A stretch of 64,000 nt of DNA from the NCBI RefSeq assembly GCF_019802345.1, contig NZ_JAINDZ010000016.1, positions 1-64,000 of the forward strand. Reading direction: 5' to 3'. Numbering within the stretch: the first letter of the stretch is position 1; the number at the start of each line of letters is the position of its first letter. Positions 26,671 to 35,543 of this stretch are shown here, piece by piece. The translations under genes were made by a program, and so were the position numbers. The notes below the pieces were generated by a model. That model had not been told where the DNA came from. It searched no databases and saw only the letters and a program-made list of their open reading frames with translations. The DNA comes from Methylosinus sp. Sm6 (GTDB lineage Bacteria > Pseudomonadota > Alphaproteobacteria > Rhizobiales > Beijerinckiaceae).

Positions 26671-28173
26671 CTATTTGCGCTCGATCGCCGCGCGCGCCGC
26701 GTCGCGCAGCATCCGGCGTGCATCGTCACGCAGATAGGCCATGTGGCCGCCGGGCGTCGTGACGAGCTTTACGCGCGGCGCGGCGCCGAAGCCCGGCAGC
26801 TGGTCGATGAGCAGCTTGCTGACGAAGTAAGGCGTGACCAGATCGGCGAGCCCATGCGCGATGGTGACCTCGAGCCGCCGGTCGAGCGCGAGCTCCTCGC
26901 GGAGGGTGGAGACGGACTCCGCCTCGGCGCGGCCGCCCCGGCCGAAGTCCCAATCACGCGCGACCCGATCATTGAGAATTTCATAGCGCGCGTCGCCGAC
27001 CGGCCATTGCAGCTTGTCGAGCGTCACGCGGGTCATCGCCGCGCCGAGCGGCGCGCGCAGGCCGTCGAGGACCGGATCGGGCCATCGGCTCTCGCGCGAG
27101 AAGGGGCGCGGATCGAAGCCCGCGACCTCGCCGTCATAGGCGCTGACCACTTCCCGCTCCCCACGCTTGCGGTCGCGCAGAAAGGTCTTCAGCCCGATGC
27201 GTCCCCCCTCCTCCTCGACGATTCGCGACCCGAGCCCGGTGAAGCGCGCGACATTCGCCTCGAGCCGTCCCATCGCGTCCTGGTCGCGCACGCCCTTCAG
27301 CAGATCGACGACGAACTCGCCCGAGGCATAGGCCTCGACATCGGCGAGATCGGCGCGCTGTCGGGCTTCGCGCGCGACCGCCGCATAGGACGGCAGGCGT
27401 CCCGCGAGGGCGAGAAGATTATGGTCGTCGTCGAGCCAGGCGAAATCGAGCGCGGGCGAGATCAGCACGAGGCCTTCGACGCCGACGCTCTCGCGCTCCC
27501 GCAGCGCATGGAGCATCTCGACGGCGCGAAAGCCGCCATAGCTCTCCCCGACCAAATATTTGGGCGAGCCGATGCGCCGGTGCGCGGAGAGCCATTTGCG
27601 CACCACGACGGCGAGCGCGTCTGCGTCGCCCTTGGTGGAGAAGAAGGATTTGCGCGTCTCCTCGTCGTCGCTGAGGAATTTGCTGAAGCCCGTGCCGGGC
27701 GGATCGACGAAGACGAGGTCGACGAAAGGCAGCCAGCTCTCGGCATTGTCGACAATCGCCGGCGGCGCCGAGGGCGAAGGCGGCTGCGGCCCGAGCGCCA
27801 GCCGCCAGGGCGAAATTCCGCCGAGGCCGAGCCAGGCGGACGCCGCGCCGGGACCGCCGTTGAACACGAAGGCGATCGGCCGCGCGGCCGGATCGGCGTC
27901 GGAACGCTCGTAGGAAACAACGGAAACATCTACCCGCGGCGCCCCGCTCTTGGCGTCGCGCAGCCGCACGGCGCCGGCGCGCGCGACAAAAGTGATCTTC
28001 TCGCCGCGAAACGTCATCGTATGAGTCGTCGCGACTTCCGCCGGCAGACCCTTCCCGGCCTCCGCCGGCTCTTCCACCTCCTTTTTCGGCGGCGCAGGCG
28101 GCTGGGCCGCGACGACGGAAGACGTGGCGAGCGCCGCCGCCACAGCGAACGCGACGCAGAACTTGGAAAGCAT
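26671..28173 (-). CDS. Exported serine carboxypeptidase-like peptidase (family S10)
   Basis: This 500-residue alpha/beta-hydrolase has a signal peptide (MLSKFCVAFAVAAALATSSV, cleavage near VAAQ). Catalytic residues are the Ser in LVGESYGGFRAVEML, the Asp in HGLADLVTPYF, and the His in TTPGGHMAYL. FVFNGGPGAASAWLGLGG is the oxyanion-hole motif of S10 enzymes. It removes C-terminal residues from peptides in the periplasm. The ATG at 28173 has GAGG 8 bases upstream; a longer open frame upstream is not coding-like. Transcribed alone. Confidence 0.88.
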   Translation of the reverse strand: MLSKFCVAFAVAAALATSSVVAAQPPAPPKKEVEEPAEAGKGLPAEVATTHTMTFRGEKITFVARAGAVRLRDAKSGAPRVDVSVVSYERSDADPAARPIAFVFNGGPGAASAWLGLGGISPWRLALGPQPPSPSAPPAIVDNAESWLPFVDLVFVDPPGTGFSKFLSDDEETRKSFFSTKGDADALAVVVRKWLSAHRRIGSPKYLVGESYGGFRAVEMLHALRERESVGVEGLVLISPALDFAWLDDDHNLLALAGRLPSYAAVAREARQRADLADVEAYASGEFVVDLLKGVRDQDAMGRLEANVARFTGLGSRIVEEEGGRIGLKTFLRDRKRGEREVVSAYDGEVAGFDPRPFSRESRWPDPVLDGLRAPLGAAMTRVTLDKLQWPVGDARYEILNDRVARDWDFGRGGRAEAESVSTLREELALDRRLEVTIAHGLADLVTPYFVSKLLIDQLPGFGAAPRVKLVTTPGGHMAYLRDDARRMLRDAARAAIERK

Positions 28174-28317
28174 GATCGGCCTCTTTCGAATGCCCGACGA
28201 TAGATAGCGCAGCGCTCGAGCGTAGCGAAGTTTTTGGAACCAAGGCCGCGCAAAAGAATTGATTACGAACCGAACGCCGCGCGACGAGTAGGCGCGCGAA
28301 GCGATAGGAGTTGTACA

Positions 28318-28518
28318 ATGGAATGGAACCAGCTCCAGGGCAACTGGAAACAGGTCAAAGGCAAGATCAAAGAGAAATGGGGCGACCTCACCGATGACGA
28401 TCTGACCAAGATCGAGGGCAACCGCGAGCAATTCGAGGGCGCCCTGCAGAGCCGCTATGGCAAGAGCAAGGAAGCCGTCCGCAAAGACGTGGACGAGTGG
28501 CTGAAGACGATGCACTGA
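28318..28518 (+). CDS. CsbD family stress protein
   Basis: A 66-residue small soluble protein beginning MEWNQLQGNWKQVKGKIKEK, the CsbD consensus. CsbD-like proteins are abundant under general stress control in many bacteria, with no known biochemical activity. ATAGGAG precedes the ATG by 7 bases. A GGAAC element at 28236 resembles the -35 of alphaproteobacterial EcfG promoters, but no proper -10 follows at the right distance. Confidence 0.93.
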   Translation: MEWNQLQGNWKQVKGKIKEKWGDLTDDDLTKIEGNREQFEGALQSRYGKSKEAVRKDVDEWLKTMH

Positions 28519-28551
28519 CAAAAGCGCGTGACGGCCGGCGCCCGCCGGCCG

Positions 28552-28845
28552 TCACCTCGCGGTGTCGTTCTCGCGCCCGAACGCCTTGCGCAGCTCCGTC
28601 TTCGCCCTTTCCAGCACGCGCCGGCGCGACTGCGGGAGGTTCTTGCCGGCCCGATTGATGTAGAAGGTCAGCATCGACATGGCCGAACGAAATGGATCGC
28701 TCTTGCGCCTGCGGCTCGCCTCCGCCGAGCGCTTCAGCGAGCCGGCGACGGCGCGCGGATCGTCCAGAGTGAAGACGTTGTCCTCGAGGTCGAGCGCATT
28801 GCTGTGACGAGTCACGTCGTTCGACCAATATTTCTTCTCGGTCAC
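28552..28845 (-). CDS. DUF3175 protein
   Basis: A 97-residue basic protein beginning MTEKKYWSNDVTRHSNALDL, the DUF3175 pattern, including FRSAMSMLTFYINRAGKNLP. Function is unknown. Translation starts at a GTG overlapping the CBS gene stop (GTGA), so the two are probably coupled. It is convergent with csbD. Confidence 0.85.
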   Translation of the reverse strand: MTEKKYWSNDVTRHSNALDLEDNVFTLDDPRAVAGSLKRSAEASRRRKSDPFRSAMSMLTFYINRAGKNLPQSRRRVLERAKTELRKAFGRENDTAR

Positions 28846-29285
28846 GCCGCGCTCTCGCTCTGGCAGTGGGCGCCGCCCGGCTGCGATATGCCACGCAGAG
28901 CCGCGCCGGAGAGACCGACGTCGCGATCCATCGCAATATCGGCGAGCGAGACGATGCCGACGAGGCGCTTGCCGCGATCGAGCACGGGCATGCGGCGCAA
29001 TTGCTGCTGCGCCATATTCTCCGCCGCCTCCTCCACCTCGCGGTCGTCATAGAGATATTTCACGTCGCGCGTCATCACCTCGCGCACCTTCGTCTCGGCG
29101 CTCTTGCCCGCGGCCACGGCGCGCAGAGCAATGTCGCGATCGCTGATCATGCCGACGAGCCGGTCATTCTCGCCGACCGGGAGCAGGCCGACGTCGAGCT
29201 CGGCCATGTGTCTCGCCGCGTCGCCGATCGAGTCCTCCGGGTCGATGACGCACACGTCGCTGGTCATGATGTCCTTGATCTTCAT
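28842..29285 (-). CDS. Two-CBS-domain protein
   Basis: This 147-residue protein consists of two CBS motifs (DIMTSDVCVIDPEDSIGDAA with VGMISDRDIALRAV, and EVMTRDVKYLYDDREVEEAA with VGIVSLADIAMDRD), which together bind an adenine nucleotide. There is no attached enzyme domain. The ATG at 29285 with GAGGAG 9 bases upstream is clear. Stand-alone CBS pairs are common near stress genes; the partner is unknown. Confidence 0.92.
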   Translation of the reverse strand: MKIKDIMTSDVCVIDPEDSIGDAARHMAELDVGLLPVGENDRLVGMISDRDIALRAVAAGKSAETKVREVMTRDVKYLYDDREVEEAAENMAQQQLRRMPVLDRGKRLVGIVSLADIAMDRDVGLSGAALRGISQPGGAHCQSESAA

Positions 29286-29345
29286 CTTTCGACTCCTCGC
29301 GTCTTCCGCCGGAAGGAAACCGCCGGAGCGCGCCATGGTTCCCCG

Positions 29346-30614
29346 TCAGCTCAACGCGAGCAGCGCGAGCGCGCCCGCGACGATCGCGAGGGTCGAGACG
29401 AGCGCCATGCGCCATCCTGCGCCCATGCCGCCGATCCAGAAAGTTAGCGCGCATCTGGAGATCGTGTTCACGACGACGGCGATGGCGATGGCGCCGGCCG
29501 CCGCCTCCGCGCTGATGGCGTCGCGATCGAGGCTCGCCATCGACAGGGTGATCGCGTCGACATCGGCAAGGCCCGAGATCGCAGCAAGCGCATAAGCCCC
29601 GGCGGCGCCGGCGAAGCGGGTCGCCAGGCGAGACAGAATCGAGATCGCCGTCAGCACGAGCCCGAATTTCGCTACGACCCCGAGATCGAGCGGATTATCC
29701 GGCGCGAAGCTCTCGTCCTGCTCGAGCGACTCGACCGCGCGGCGCATCGACCACAGCGCGGCGGCAATCAGCACGACGGCGCCGCAGACGAAGGGGGCGG
29801 CGAGGTGCGAGAGCATCGTCCGATCGACGACCGCGACGATGGCGAGCACGCGGAACGGCATGGTCGCCCCGGCGAGCAACGCGCCGGCGACGAAGATCGC
29901 GCAATGTTCCGCATGCTCGCGCGCGAGCTTCGCCATGGTGATCGTCGTCGCCGTCGACGAGGCGAGGCCGCCCGCAACTCCGGTGATCGCGACGCCGCTC
30001 GCGCCTCCCGTCGCTTTGATGACGACATAGCCGAAGAAGGAGATGAAGGCGATCATCACCGTCAGCGTCCAGATGCGAAACGGATTGACCGCCCCCCACG
30101 GATCGACGGCGCGATCGGGCAGCAGCGGCAGCAGAACGACCGTCATCGCGAGCAGGATCAGCCCCGAGCGAAGCTCGTCCCAGGTGATGCGCCGCAACCA
30201 GCCATGTGTCGCCCGCTTCAGCGCCAGCAGCGATGTCGTCGTGACGCCCGCCGCCCCGGCGACCTGAACATCGCCGACGACGGCATAGGCGCCGAGCGTG
30301 AAGGCCAGCATGGCGCCGACCATGGTCGTCGCGCCGAACGTCTGCTCGCGCTCCGTCTCGCGATAGCGAAACAGCGTGATCGACGCCGAAAAGACGAGGA
30401 AGGCGAGCCCGAGCGAAACGGCCCCGCCTATGCCGGTCTGATTGCAGATCGCGCCCCAGACGGCGCCGAGCAGCGCCGCGAGCGCATGGGTGCGAAATCC
30501 CGCGGCGCGTTCGCCCTCCTCGTCCTCGCGCGCCTGCCATCCGCGTTCCAGGCCGATGAGCAGGCCGATGGCGAGCGCCACCGACATGCGGCGAAACAAT
30601 TCGAGCGTCTCCAT
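29346..30614 (-). CDS. MgtC/SapB and DUF4010 membrane protein
   Basis: The product (422 residues, about 12 membrane segments) has an N-terminal MgtC-like part (MSVALAIGLLIGLERGWQAR, with FRTHALAALLGAVWG) and a C-terminal DUF4010 part (FFGYVVIKATGGASGVAITG, GLASSTATTITMAKLAREH). Function of this fusion family is unknown; a transport role is usually assumed. It lies 60 bp upstream of the CBS gene on the same strand. Confidence 0.88.
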   Translation of the reverse strand: METLELFRRMSVALAIGLLIGLERGWQAREDEEGERAAGFRTHALAALLGAVWGAICNQTGIGGAVSLGLAFLVFSASITLFRYRETEREQTFGATTMVGAMLAFTLGAYAVVGDVQVAGAAGVTTTSLLALKRATHGWLRRITWDELRSGLILLAMTVVLLPLLPDRAVDPWGAVNPFRIWTLTVMIAFISFFGYVVIKATGGASGVAITGVAGGLASSTATTITMAKLAREHAEHCAIFVAGALLAGATMPFRVLAIVAVVDRTMLSHLAAPFVCGAVVLIAAALWSMRRAVESLEQDESFAPDNPLDLGVVAKFGLVLTAISILSRLATRFAGAAGAYALAAISGLADVDAITLSMASLDRDAISAEAAAGAIAIAVVVNTISRCALTFWIGGMGAGWRMALVSTLAIVAGALALLALS

Positions 30615-30644
30615 GGCGGCCCTTCGTGAAAAGCGACGTCCCTC

Positions 30645-31535
30645 TTATAGTCCGTCGCCCGCGAACATGCGCAGCGCGGCTGGCGAGATGCTTTGTCGCA
30701 GGTCGAAATAACCGTCCCATGGATCGCCGCGCAGGGAGGCGAGGCGCCGCTCCATCGCCTCGATCGAATAGGCGTCGCCGCGCTCGACGCGCGCGAGCTC
30801 GCCCCAGGCGATCGGCGCGGAGACTGTCGGCGTGATGCGGGCGCGCGGCGAGAAGGGCGCGATGGCGCTCGCAGCGCGCTCGTTGCGGCGATAGTCCACG
30901 TAGATGCGGCCGACGCGGCGCGACTTCGTCATGATGGCGGTGAAGCGCGAGGGCTCTTCGGCGGCGAGCCGCATCGCCATGCCTTTGGCGAAGGCGGCGA
31001 GCGTCGCCCAATCGAGTCGGGGCTCGAGAGGCGCGACCACATGCGCGCCCTTGCCGCCGGTGAGCATGACGAAGCTCGTCAGCCCTGCGGCCTCGAGCAG
31101 AGCGCGAAAATCGCGCGCGGCCCGCTTGACCTCCTCGAAGCTCAATGCTTCGTCGGGATCGAGATCGAACGTCAGTCGATCCGGCCGCTCTATGGCGTCG
31201 ACATGCGCGCCCCAAATGTGCAGCTCGAGCGCGTCGATCTGCACGGCGGCGTCGAGCCCCGACCCATCCTCGAGAGTGAGAAGCTCCTCCGTCTCTCCAT
31301 CATTCGCGGCGATCAGCGCGGCGTGCAGGCCCGGCGGCATGCCGCGCGCATGGCGCCGCTGGAAGAAGCAGGGCCTCCCGCCGCCCTTCGGACACCGAAC
31401 GAGCGACAGCGGCCGCCGCACGAGATGCGGAAGCGCGAAAGGCGCGACGCGGCGCCAGTAATCGAGCAGCCGCCGCTTGGTGACATGGATCGAATTCGCA
31501 TAGAGCGGCTTGTCGGGATGAGTGAGCCGGATCAC
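30645..31535 (-). CDS. LigD polymerase/primase domain protein (NHEJ)
   Basis: This archaeo-eukaryotic primase-type polymerase fills ends during non-homologous end joining. It is a free-standing polymerase domain of 296 residues; in many bacteria it is fused to the ligase. Catalytic Asp residues are in RLTFDLDPDEALSFEEVKRA, with FVMLTGGKGAHVVAPLEP and GRIYVDYRRNERAASAIAPF following. Translation starts at a GTG overlapping the ligase stop (GTGA), so synthesis is probably coupled to the ligase. Confidence 0.93.
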   Translation of the reverse strand: MIRLTHPDKPLYANSIHVTKRRLLDYWRRVAPFALPHLVRRPLSLVRCPKGGGRPCFFQRRHARGMPPGLHAALIAANDGETEELLTLEDGSGLDAAVQIDALELHIWGAHVDAIERPDRLTFDLDPDEALSFEEVKRAARDFRALLEAAGLTSFVMLTGGKGAHVVAPLEPRLDWATLAAFAKGMAMRLAAEEPSRFTAIMTKSRRVGRIYVDYRRNERAASAIAPFSPRARITPTVSAPIAWGELARVERGDAYSIEAMERRLASLRGDPWDGYFDLRQSISPAALRMFAGDGL

Positions 31536-33070
31536 CGCTTTCCTCCGCCGTCCCGCGCCGCGGCCACCTCTTTCGCCGGCTTGTCCTCGCGCAGAGCGAC
31601 GAAGCGAGGATGTCGCAGCACGCCGTCGCTCGTGCGCTCCGCATAGGCGATTTCGACGACGAGCCGCGGCTCGACGAAGCGAGCCGCCCGCGCGATGTCT
31701 CGCGGAAGCTCGGCGAAAGGCGAGATCTTGCGCTCGCGGAGCTTCGCCGCGAGGCGCGCGAGATCGGACTCGGAAAAGCCGGCGCCGACGCGCCCGCGAT
31801 AGCGCAGAGCCCTGCCCTCATATTCGCCGATCAGCAGCGAAGCGAAGGCTCGCCCGTCCTTGGCCGAAGGTCGATAGCCGCCGACGACGAACTCGTCGCG
31901 CCCGACACATTTCGTCTTGATCCAGGAGAGCGTGCGCCCCGAAACATAGGGCCGGTCGGCGCGCTTCGAGACGACGCCCTCGAGCTTCATCCGGCAGCAT
32001 TCCTCGAGGAAGCGCGGGCCGCCGCCGCGCAGATGATCGCTGTAGCGGATCGCCGCCGGCGCCTCGCGCGTGAGCTCGGCGAGCCGCGCCTTGCGCTCGA
32101 CGAGCGGAGCCTTCGAAATATCCTCGCCGTCGATCTCGAGCAGATCGAAGACATAGAAGATCAGGACGTCGGCGCGCGCTTCGAGCGCCTTCTGCAGCCT
32201 GCCGAAATCGCTGCGTCCGCATTCGTCGGTCGCGACGATCTCGCCGTCGACGAGCGCGCTGCGCATCGGCAATTGCGCCACGGCCTCGGCGATGCGCGCA
32301 AATCTATCCGTCCAATCGAGGCCGGAGCGCGTGTACGCCCGAGCGGCGCCGCCCGCCGCCGCGACGATGGCGCGATAGCCGTCGAATTTGATCTCGTGCA
32401 GCCAATCGGCGCCGGACGGCGGCGCGTGCGCGAGAGTCGCGAGCTGCGGCGCTCGGAACTTCGGCAGAGGCGCCGGCCACGCGTCGCCCGCGGCGATCTC
32501 CGCAAATCCACGCCCGCTGACGACGCTCTTCGTCCATTCGCGGATCGGGTCGACATCAGGGTCGGCGAAGCGATCCTTCTCCTTCACGAGCAGCCAGTTC
32601 TCGCGGCGCTCCTTGCCGCGCCGCGGCAGCCGCGTGAGCGCGAAGCCGCCCTTCAGCCGCTCGCCCGCGAGCGTGAATTTGAAATGGCCCCGCTCGATTC
32701 CAGAACGCGCGTCGCCCACAGGCGACCAGCGGCCGCGATCCCACAGCATCACCTCGCCGGCGCCATATTCTCCCTGCGGAATGGCGCCTTCGAAGCCGGC
32801 GTAGTCGAGCGGGTGATCCTCGGTGCGCACGGCGAGACGCTTCTCGCTCGGATCGAGGCTCGGGCCGCGCGTCACCGCCCAGCTCTCGAGCGCGCCGTCG
32901 AGCTCCAGACGCAGATCGAAATGCGTGCGCCGCGCGCGATGCTTCTGCACGACATAGGCGCCCTGCCCCGCTGCGGCGCGCGGGGTCTCGCCGCGCGGCT
33001 CGCGCGTGCGCGTGAAATCGCGCTTGGCCCGATAGGCTGCGAGCGAGGCCGTGGCGCTGCGCGCGATCAT
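31532..33070 (-). CDS. ligD: ATP-dependent DNA ligase LigD (phosphoesterase + ligase)
   Basis: LigD seals double-strand breaks with Ku. The 512 residues contain an N-terminal 3'-phosphoesterase domain (VVQKHRARRTHFDLRLELDG, FEGAIPQGEYGAGEVMLWDR), then the ligase with nucleotidyl Lys in WLHEIKFDGYRAIV, LVDGEIVATDE, and the OB-fold (FVVGGYRPSAKDGRAFASLL, LRHPRFVALREDK). The polymerase domain is a separate coupled gene downstream. Upstream, between this gene and ku, lie two REP-like palindromes. Confidence 0.95.
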   Translation of the reverse strand: MIARSATASLAAYRAKRDFTRTREPRGETPRAAAGQGAYVVQKHRARRTHFDLRLELDGALESWAVTRGPSLDPSEKRLAVRTEDHPLDYAGFEGAIPQGEYGAGEVMLWDRGRWSPVGDARSGIERGHFKFTLAGERLKGGFALTRLPRRGKERRENWLLVKEKDRFADPDVDPIREWTKSVVSGRGFAEIAAGDAWPAPLPKFRAPQLATLAHAPPSGADWLHEIKFDGYRAIVAAAGGAARAYTRSGLDWTDRFARIAEAVAQLPMRSALVDGEIVATDECGRSDFGRLQKALEARADVLIFYVFDLLEIDGEDISKAPLVERKARLAELTREAPAAIRYSDHLRGGGPRFLEECCRMKLEGVVSKRADRPYVSGRTLSWIKTKCVGRDEFVVGGYRPSAKDGRAFASLLIGEYEGRALRYRGRVGAGFSESDLARLAAKLRERKISPFAELPRDIARAARFVEPRLVVEIAYAERTSDGVLRHPRFVALREDKPAKEVAAARDGGGKR

Positions 33071-33097
33071 ACCGACGTCTCCTCACGCGCCCTCGAG

Positions 33098-33133
33098 GAG
33101 CGCTATCCGATCCAATTGGATCGGATAGCGCTC
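33098..33133. repeat. 36-bp perfect palindrome, REP-like
   Basis: Half-sequence GAGCGCTATCCGATCCAA is followed at once by its complete complement with no loop bases. It lies between ku and ligD. The adjacent hairpin at 33151-33196 shares the AGCGC-ATTCCGATC arm, so both are probably members of one dispersed palindromic family. It could also act as a processing site or as a terminator in either direction. Confidence 0.75.
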
Positions 33134-33150
33134 TAGACTTCTCGCTTTTG

Positions 33151-33196
33151 AGCGAATTCTGATCGATCGAACGATTCCGTTCGATCGGAATGCGCT
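33151..33196. repeat. Second REP-like imperfect palindrome
   Basis: The perfect core is CGATCGAACG (33164-33173), loop ATTC, then its complement (33178-33187). Outer arms AGCG...ATTC and GAAT...CGCT pair imperfectly. It begins 7 bp beyond the ku stop codon on the transcript and resembles the neighbouring 36-bp palindrome. Confidence 0.65.
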
Positions 33197-33202
33197 CTGG
33201 CG

Positions 33203-34099
33203 TCACGCGCGCTTTTTCGCGGCTGCTTTCCTCGCGCCGGGCGTCGGCTTGACGCGGCCCGGACCGCGTGTCGGCGGCGGCTTCGCGCCGGCTCTGCGCG
33301 GCGCGGGCGCCTCGGCCTCCCCGACGCTGCGCTTCAGCGCCTCGATGAGATTGATGACCTTGCCGGGGCCGCGCCGCTCCTCCTCGCCGATCGACACCAC
33401 GGCATGGCCTTCGCGCTTGCGCTCGACCAGCTCCCGCAGCGCCTCCGCATAAGTATCCTTGAAGGCGGCGGCGTCGAAAGGCCGCGTCTTGCGCTCGATG
33501 AGCTCCCTCGCGAGCGAGATCATCTCCTCGTCGCCGGCCGCGTCGGCGATGTCGGCGAAGAAGGGCTCGGCGGCCCGCAATTCATTCGCATAGCGCAGCG
33601 TCTCGACCAGCAGCCCCTTGCCGAAGGGAACAACGGCGACGAGGTTTTCCCGCCCGCGCATGGTCAGCCGCCCGAGACCGATGCGGCCGGCGGCGCGCAG
33701 GGCCTCGCGGATCACGACATAGCCTTCGGTCGAGACATCGCCTTCGGGCGTCAGGTAATAGGGCCTGTCGAAATAGCGCGGATCGATCTCGTCGCGCTCG
33801 ACGAATTGCACCAGCTCGATCGCCCGGCTGCTGTCGAGCTTGATTTCGTCGAGCTCCTCGGGCTCCAGCACAACGTAGGAATCGTCGCCGATCTCGAAGC
33901 CCTTGACGATGTCGCTCGCTTCGATCGGGCCGACTCCGGGCGCGACCTTTTCATAGCGAACGCGCTTGCCCGAAGGCTTGTGGATCTGATGCAGCGCGGT
34001 CTTCTCGCCGCTCGCGGCGGCGGCGTAGAGCTCGACGCCGATGGAAACGAGCGAGAGCCGCAGATAGCCTTGCCAATAGGCGCGCGCGCGGGGAGCCAT
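33203..34099 (-). CDS. ku: Non-homologous end joining protein Ku
   Basis: Bacterial Ku forms a ring homodimer that binds DNA ends and recruits LigD. The 298-residue protein begins with the family pattern YWQGYLRLSLVSIGVELYAA and LHQIHKPSGKRVRYEKVAPG, has the central DRPYYLTPEGD, and ends in a Lys/Arg/Pro-rich tail that can bind DNA. Same strand as ligD; the 132-bp gap holds two palindromes. Confidence 0.96.
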   Translation of the reverse strand: MAPRARAYWQGYLRLSLVSIGVELYAAAASGEKTALHQIHKPSGKRVRYEKVAPGVGPIEASDIVKGFEIGDDSYVVLEPEELDEIKLDSSRAIELVQFVERDEIDPRYFDRPYYLTPEGDVSTEGYVVIREALRAAGRIGLGRLTMRGRENLVAVVPFGKGLLVETLRYANELRAAEPFFADIADAAGDEEMISLARELIERKTRPFDAAAFKDTYAEALRELVERKREGHAVVSIGEEERRGPGKVINLIEALKRSVGEAEAPAPRRAGAKPPPTRGPGRVKPTPGARKAAAKKRA

Positions 34100-34126
34100 G
34101 GAACGATCTTCCTCTTTGGAGCCCCT

Positions 34127-35083
34127 TCATCTAGCGCCGCGACGCGCGCGGGCGATGGCGGCGTTGAGCTCGCCGCCATAGATGAAGATGACGGCGGAAA
34201 AATAGAGGAAGACCAGCGCGACCATCGCCGAAGCGAGGCCCGCATAAGTGACCACGTAGCGATCTGCGAAAGCCGAGAGATAGCTGCCGAAGGCGGCGCC
34301 CGCGACGAGCCAGAGCGCCAAGGTCACGACGACCCCCGGAACCGTCTCGGAAAGCCTGCGGCGTCCCGCCGGAAGCCAATTGTGAATGGCGAAAAGCGTC
34401 GCGCCGAGAACGAAAGTGGCGATGGCGAAGCGCGCCAGAGTGACGAAGGTCCAGAACGGCGGAAACCAGCCGAGATAATGCGCCGCGATCTCGGTGGCGA
34501 CAGGCCACAACACGACCAGCACCGACAAGATCAGCAGAGCGACGGCGCTGCCGAGAACATAGACGATCGACTCGAGGCGCAGCAGCCACCAGGGCCGCTC
34601 CTCCTGCGCTTCATAGGCGCGGTTGAGGCCGATGCGCAGGCTCTCGATTCCGCTCGAGGCGAAATAGACCGCGAACAGCGCGCCTATGGTCAGCGCGCCT
34701 CTCTGCGGCGTCGTGGCCACGCGGCGGATCTCGCCGGCGATCGGCGCCGCCACCTGCGGCGGCCAGACGTCGAGCAACAGGCGCCCGGCTTCATCGGCGA
34801 GACGCGTCGAGCCGACCATGGCGGCGAGCGCCGTCACGACGATGAGAAACGGAAACAGCGACATCAGCGTCGAGAGGGCGATATGGCTCGCAATCGCGAA
34901 GCCGTCGCCCTCGCTGAAATGAAGGAAGGCGTCGAGCGGAATGCGCAGGGGCGCGGGGAGCCGCTCCGCCCATGGCGCGAGCGGCCCGAGCGCGCGCCGA
35001 AAAATCCCGTTCTCGATTCTGTCCAGAGCGAGCGCCTCTTTTGGGCGCGCAACGCGACAGGCGCGCGCATCGTTCCCTTTCAT
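34127..35083 (-). CDS. YihY/BrkB family inner-membrane protein
   Basis: About 318 residues from the ATG at 35083, with six membrane segments. Family features are HFSEGDGFAIASHIALSTLM with SLFPFLIVVTALAAM, GIESLRIGLNRAYEAQEERP, and YLSAFADRYVVTYAGLASAM. The annotation RNase BN for this family is obsolete; the function is unknown. A GTG at 35152 would add 23 residues. It sits 27 bp upstream of ku on the same strand. Confidence 0.85.
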   Translation of the reverse strand: MKGNDARACRVARPKEALALDRIENGIFRRALGPLAPWAERLPAPLRIPLDAFLHFSEGDGFAIASHIALSTLMSLFPFLIVVTALAAMVGSTRLADEAGRLLLDVWPPQVAAPIAGEIRRVATTPQRGALTIGALFAVYFASSGIESLRIGLNRAYEAQEERPWWLLRLESIVYVLGSAVALLILSVLVVLWPVATEIAAHYLGWFPPFWTFVTLARFAIATFVLGATLFAIHNWLPAGRRRLSETVPGVVVTLALWLVAGAAFGSYLSAFADRYVVTYAGLASAMVALVFLYFSAVIFIYGGELNAAIARARRGAR

Positions 35084-35202
35084 GCCCGATAAAGGGGAAG
35101 GATCGGCCGAACGAAACGGAACAATCGCCGGGCGCCGGCAACCTTCAGTCACGAGAGGCGTTGTCGAGCCAGGCGCAAAAAGCCTCGAACGGGAGATCGG
35201 CG

Positions 35203-35523
35203 ATGGGTTCCAAAGGCAGAGGACTCCAGGAGGAGCTGAGCAATCTTCGCGACGACGTGAGCGATCTGGCGAGCCGGCTGAGCTCGATCGGGAGCGATCC
35301 GACCGGCGATGTCGCGGAAGACGTGAAGAAGCGCATTCAGAAGATCAGCGACGATATCGACGGAGCGATGACCGAGGCCAAGTCGAAGGGGCGCGAGATC
35401 GTGCAGGCCGGCGTCGAAGGCGTCGGCGACACCGTCGAAAGCTCTATTCGCGAGCATCCCTTCGCGACATTGGCCATCGCCATCGGCGTCGGCGCTCTGG
35501 TCGGCAGCCAGTTGCGTCGCTGA
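35203..35523 (+). CDS. DUF883 (ElaB/YqjD-like) protein
   Basis: This 106-residue protein has an amphipathic coiled coil (EELSNLRDDVSDLASRLSSI) and a single C-terminal membrane anchor (FATLAIAIGVGALVGSQLRR). The ElaB/YqjD family associates with ribosomes at the membrane in stationary phase in E. coli; that is family knowledge, not shown here. GGGAG precedes the ATG. It is followed 20 bp later by a membrane protein gene, probably in the same operon. Confidence 0.88.
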   Translation: MGSKGRGLQEELSNLRDDVSDLASRLSSIGSDPTGDVAEDVKKRIQKISDDIDGAMTEAKSKGREIVQAGVEGVGDTVESSIREHPFATLAIAIGVGALVGSQLRR

Positions 35524-35543
35524 AAAAGAACGAGGTCGTCGCC

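Noticed and set aside
28236-28260. GGAAC element before csbD as a general-stress (EcfG) promoter
   Set aside because: The -35 matches, but no CGTT-like -10 follows 16-17 bases later.
35118-35162. GGAAC and CGTT near the DUF883 gene as an EcfG promoter
   Set aside because: The two elements are about 35 bases apart, twice the required spacing.
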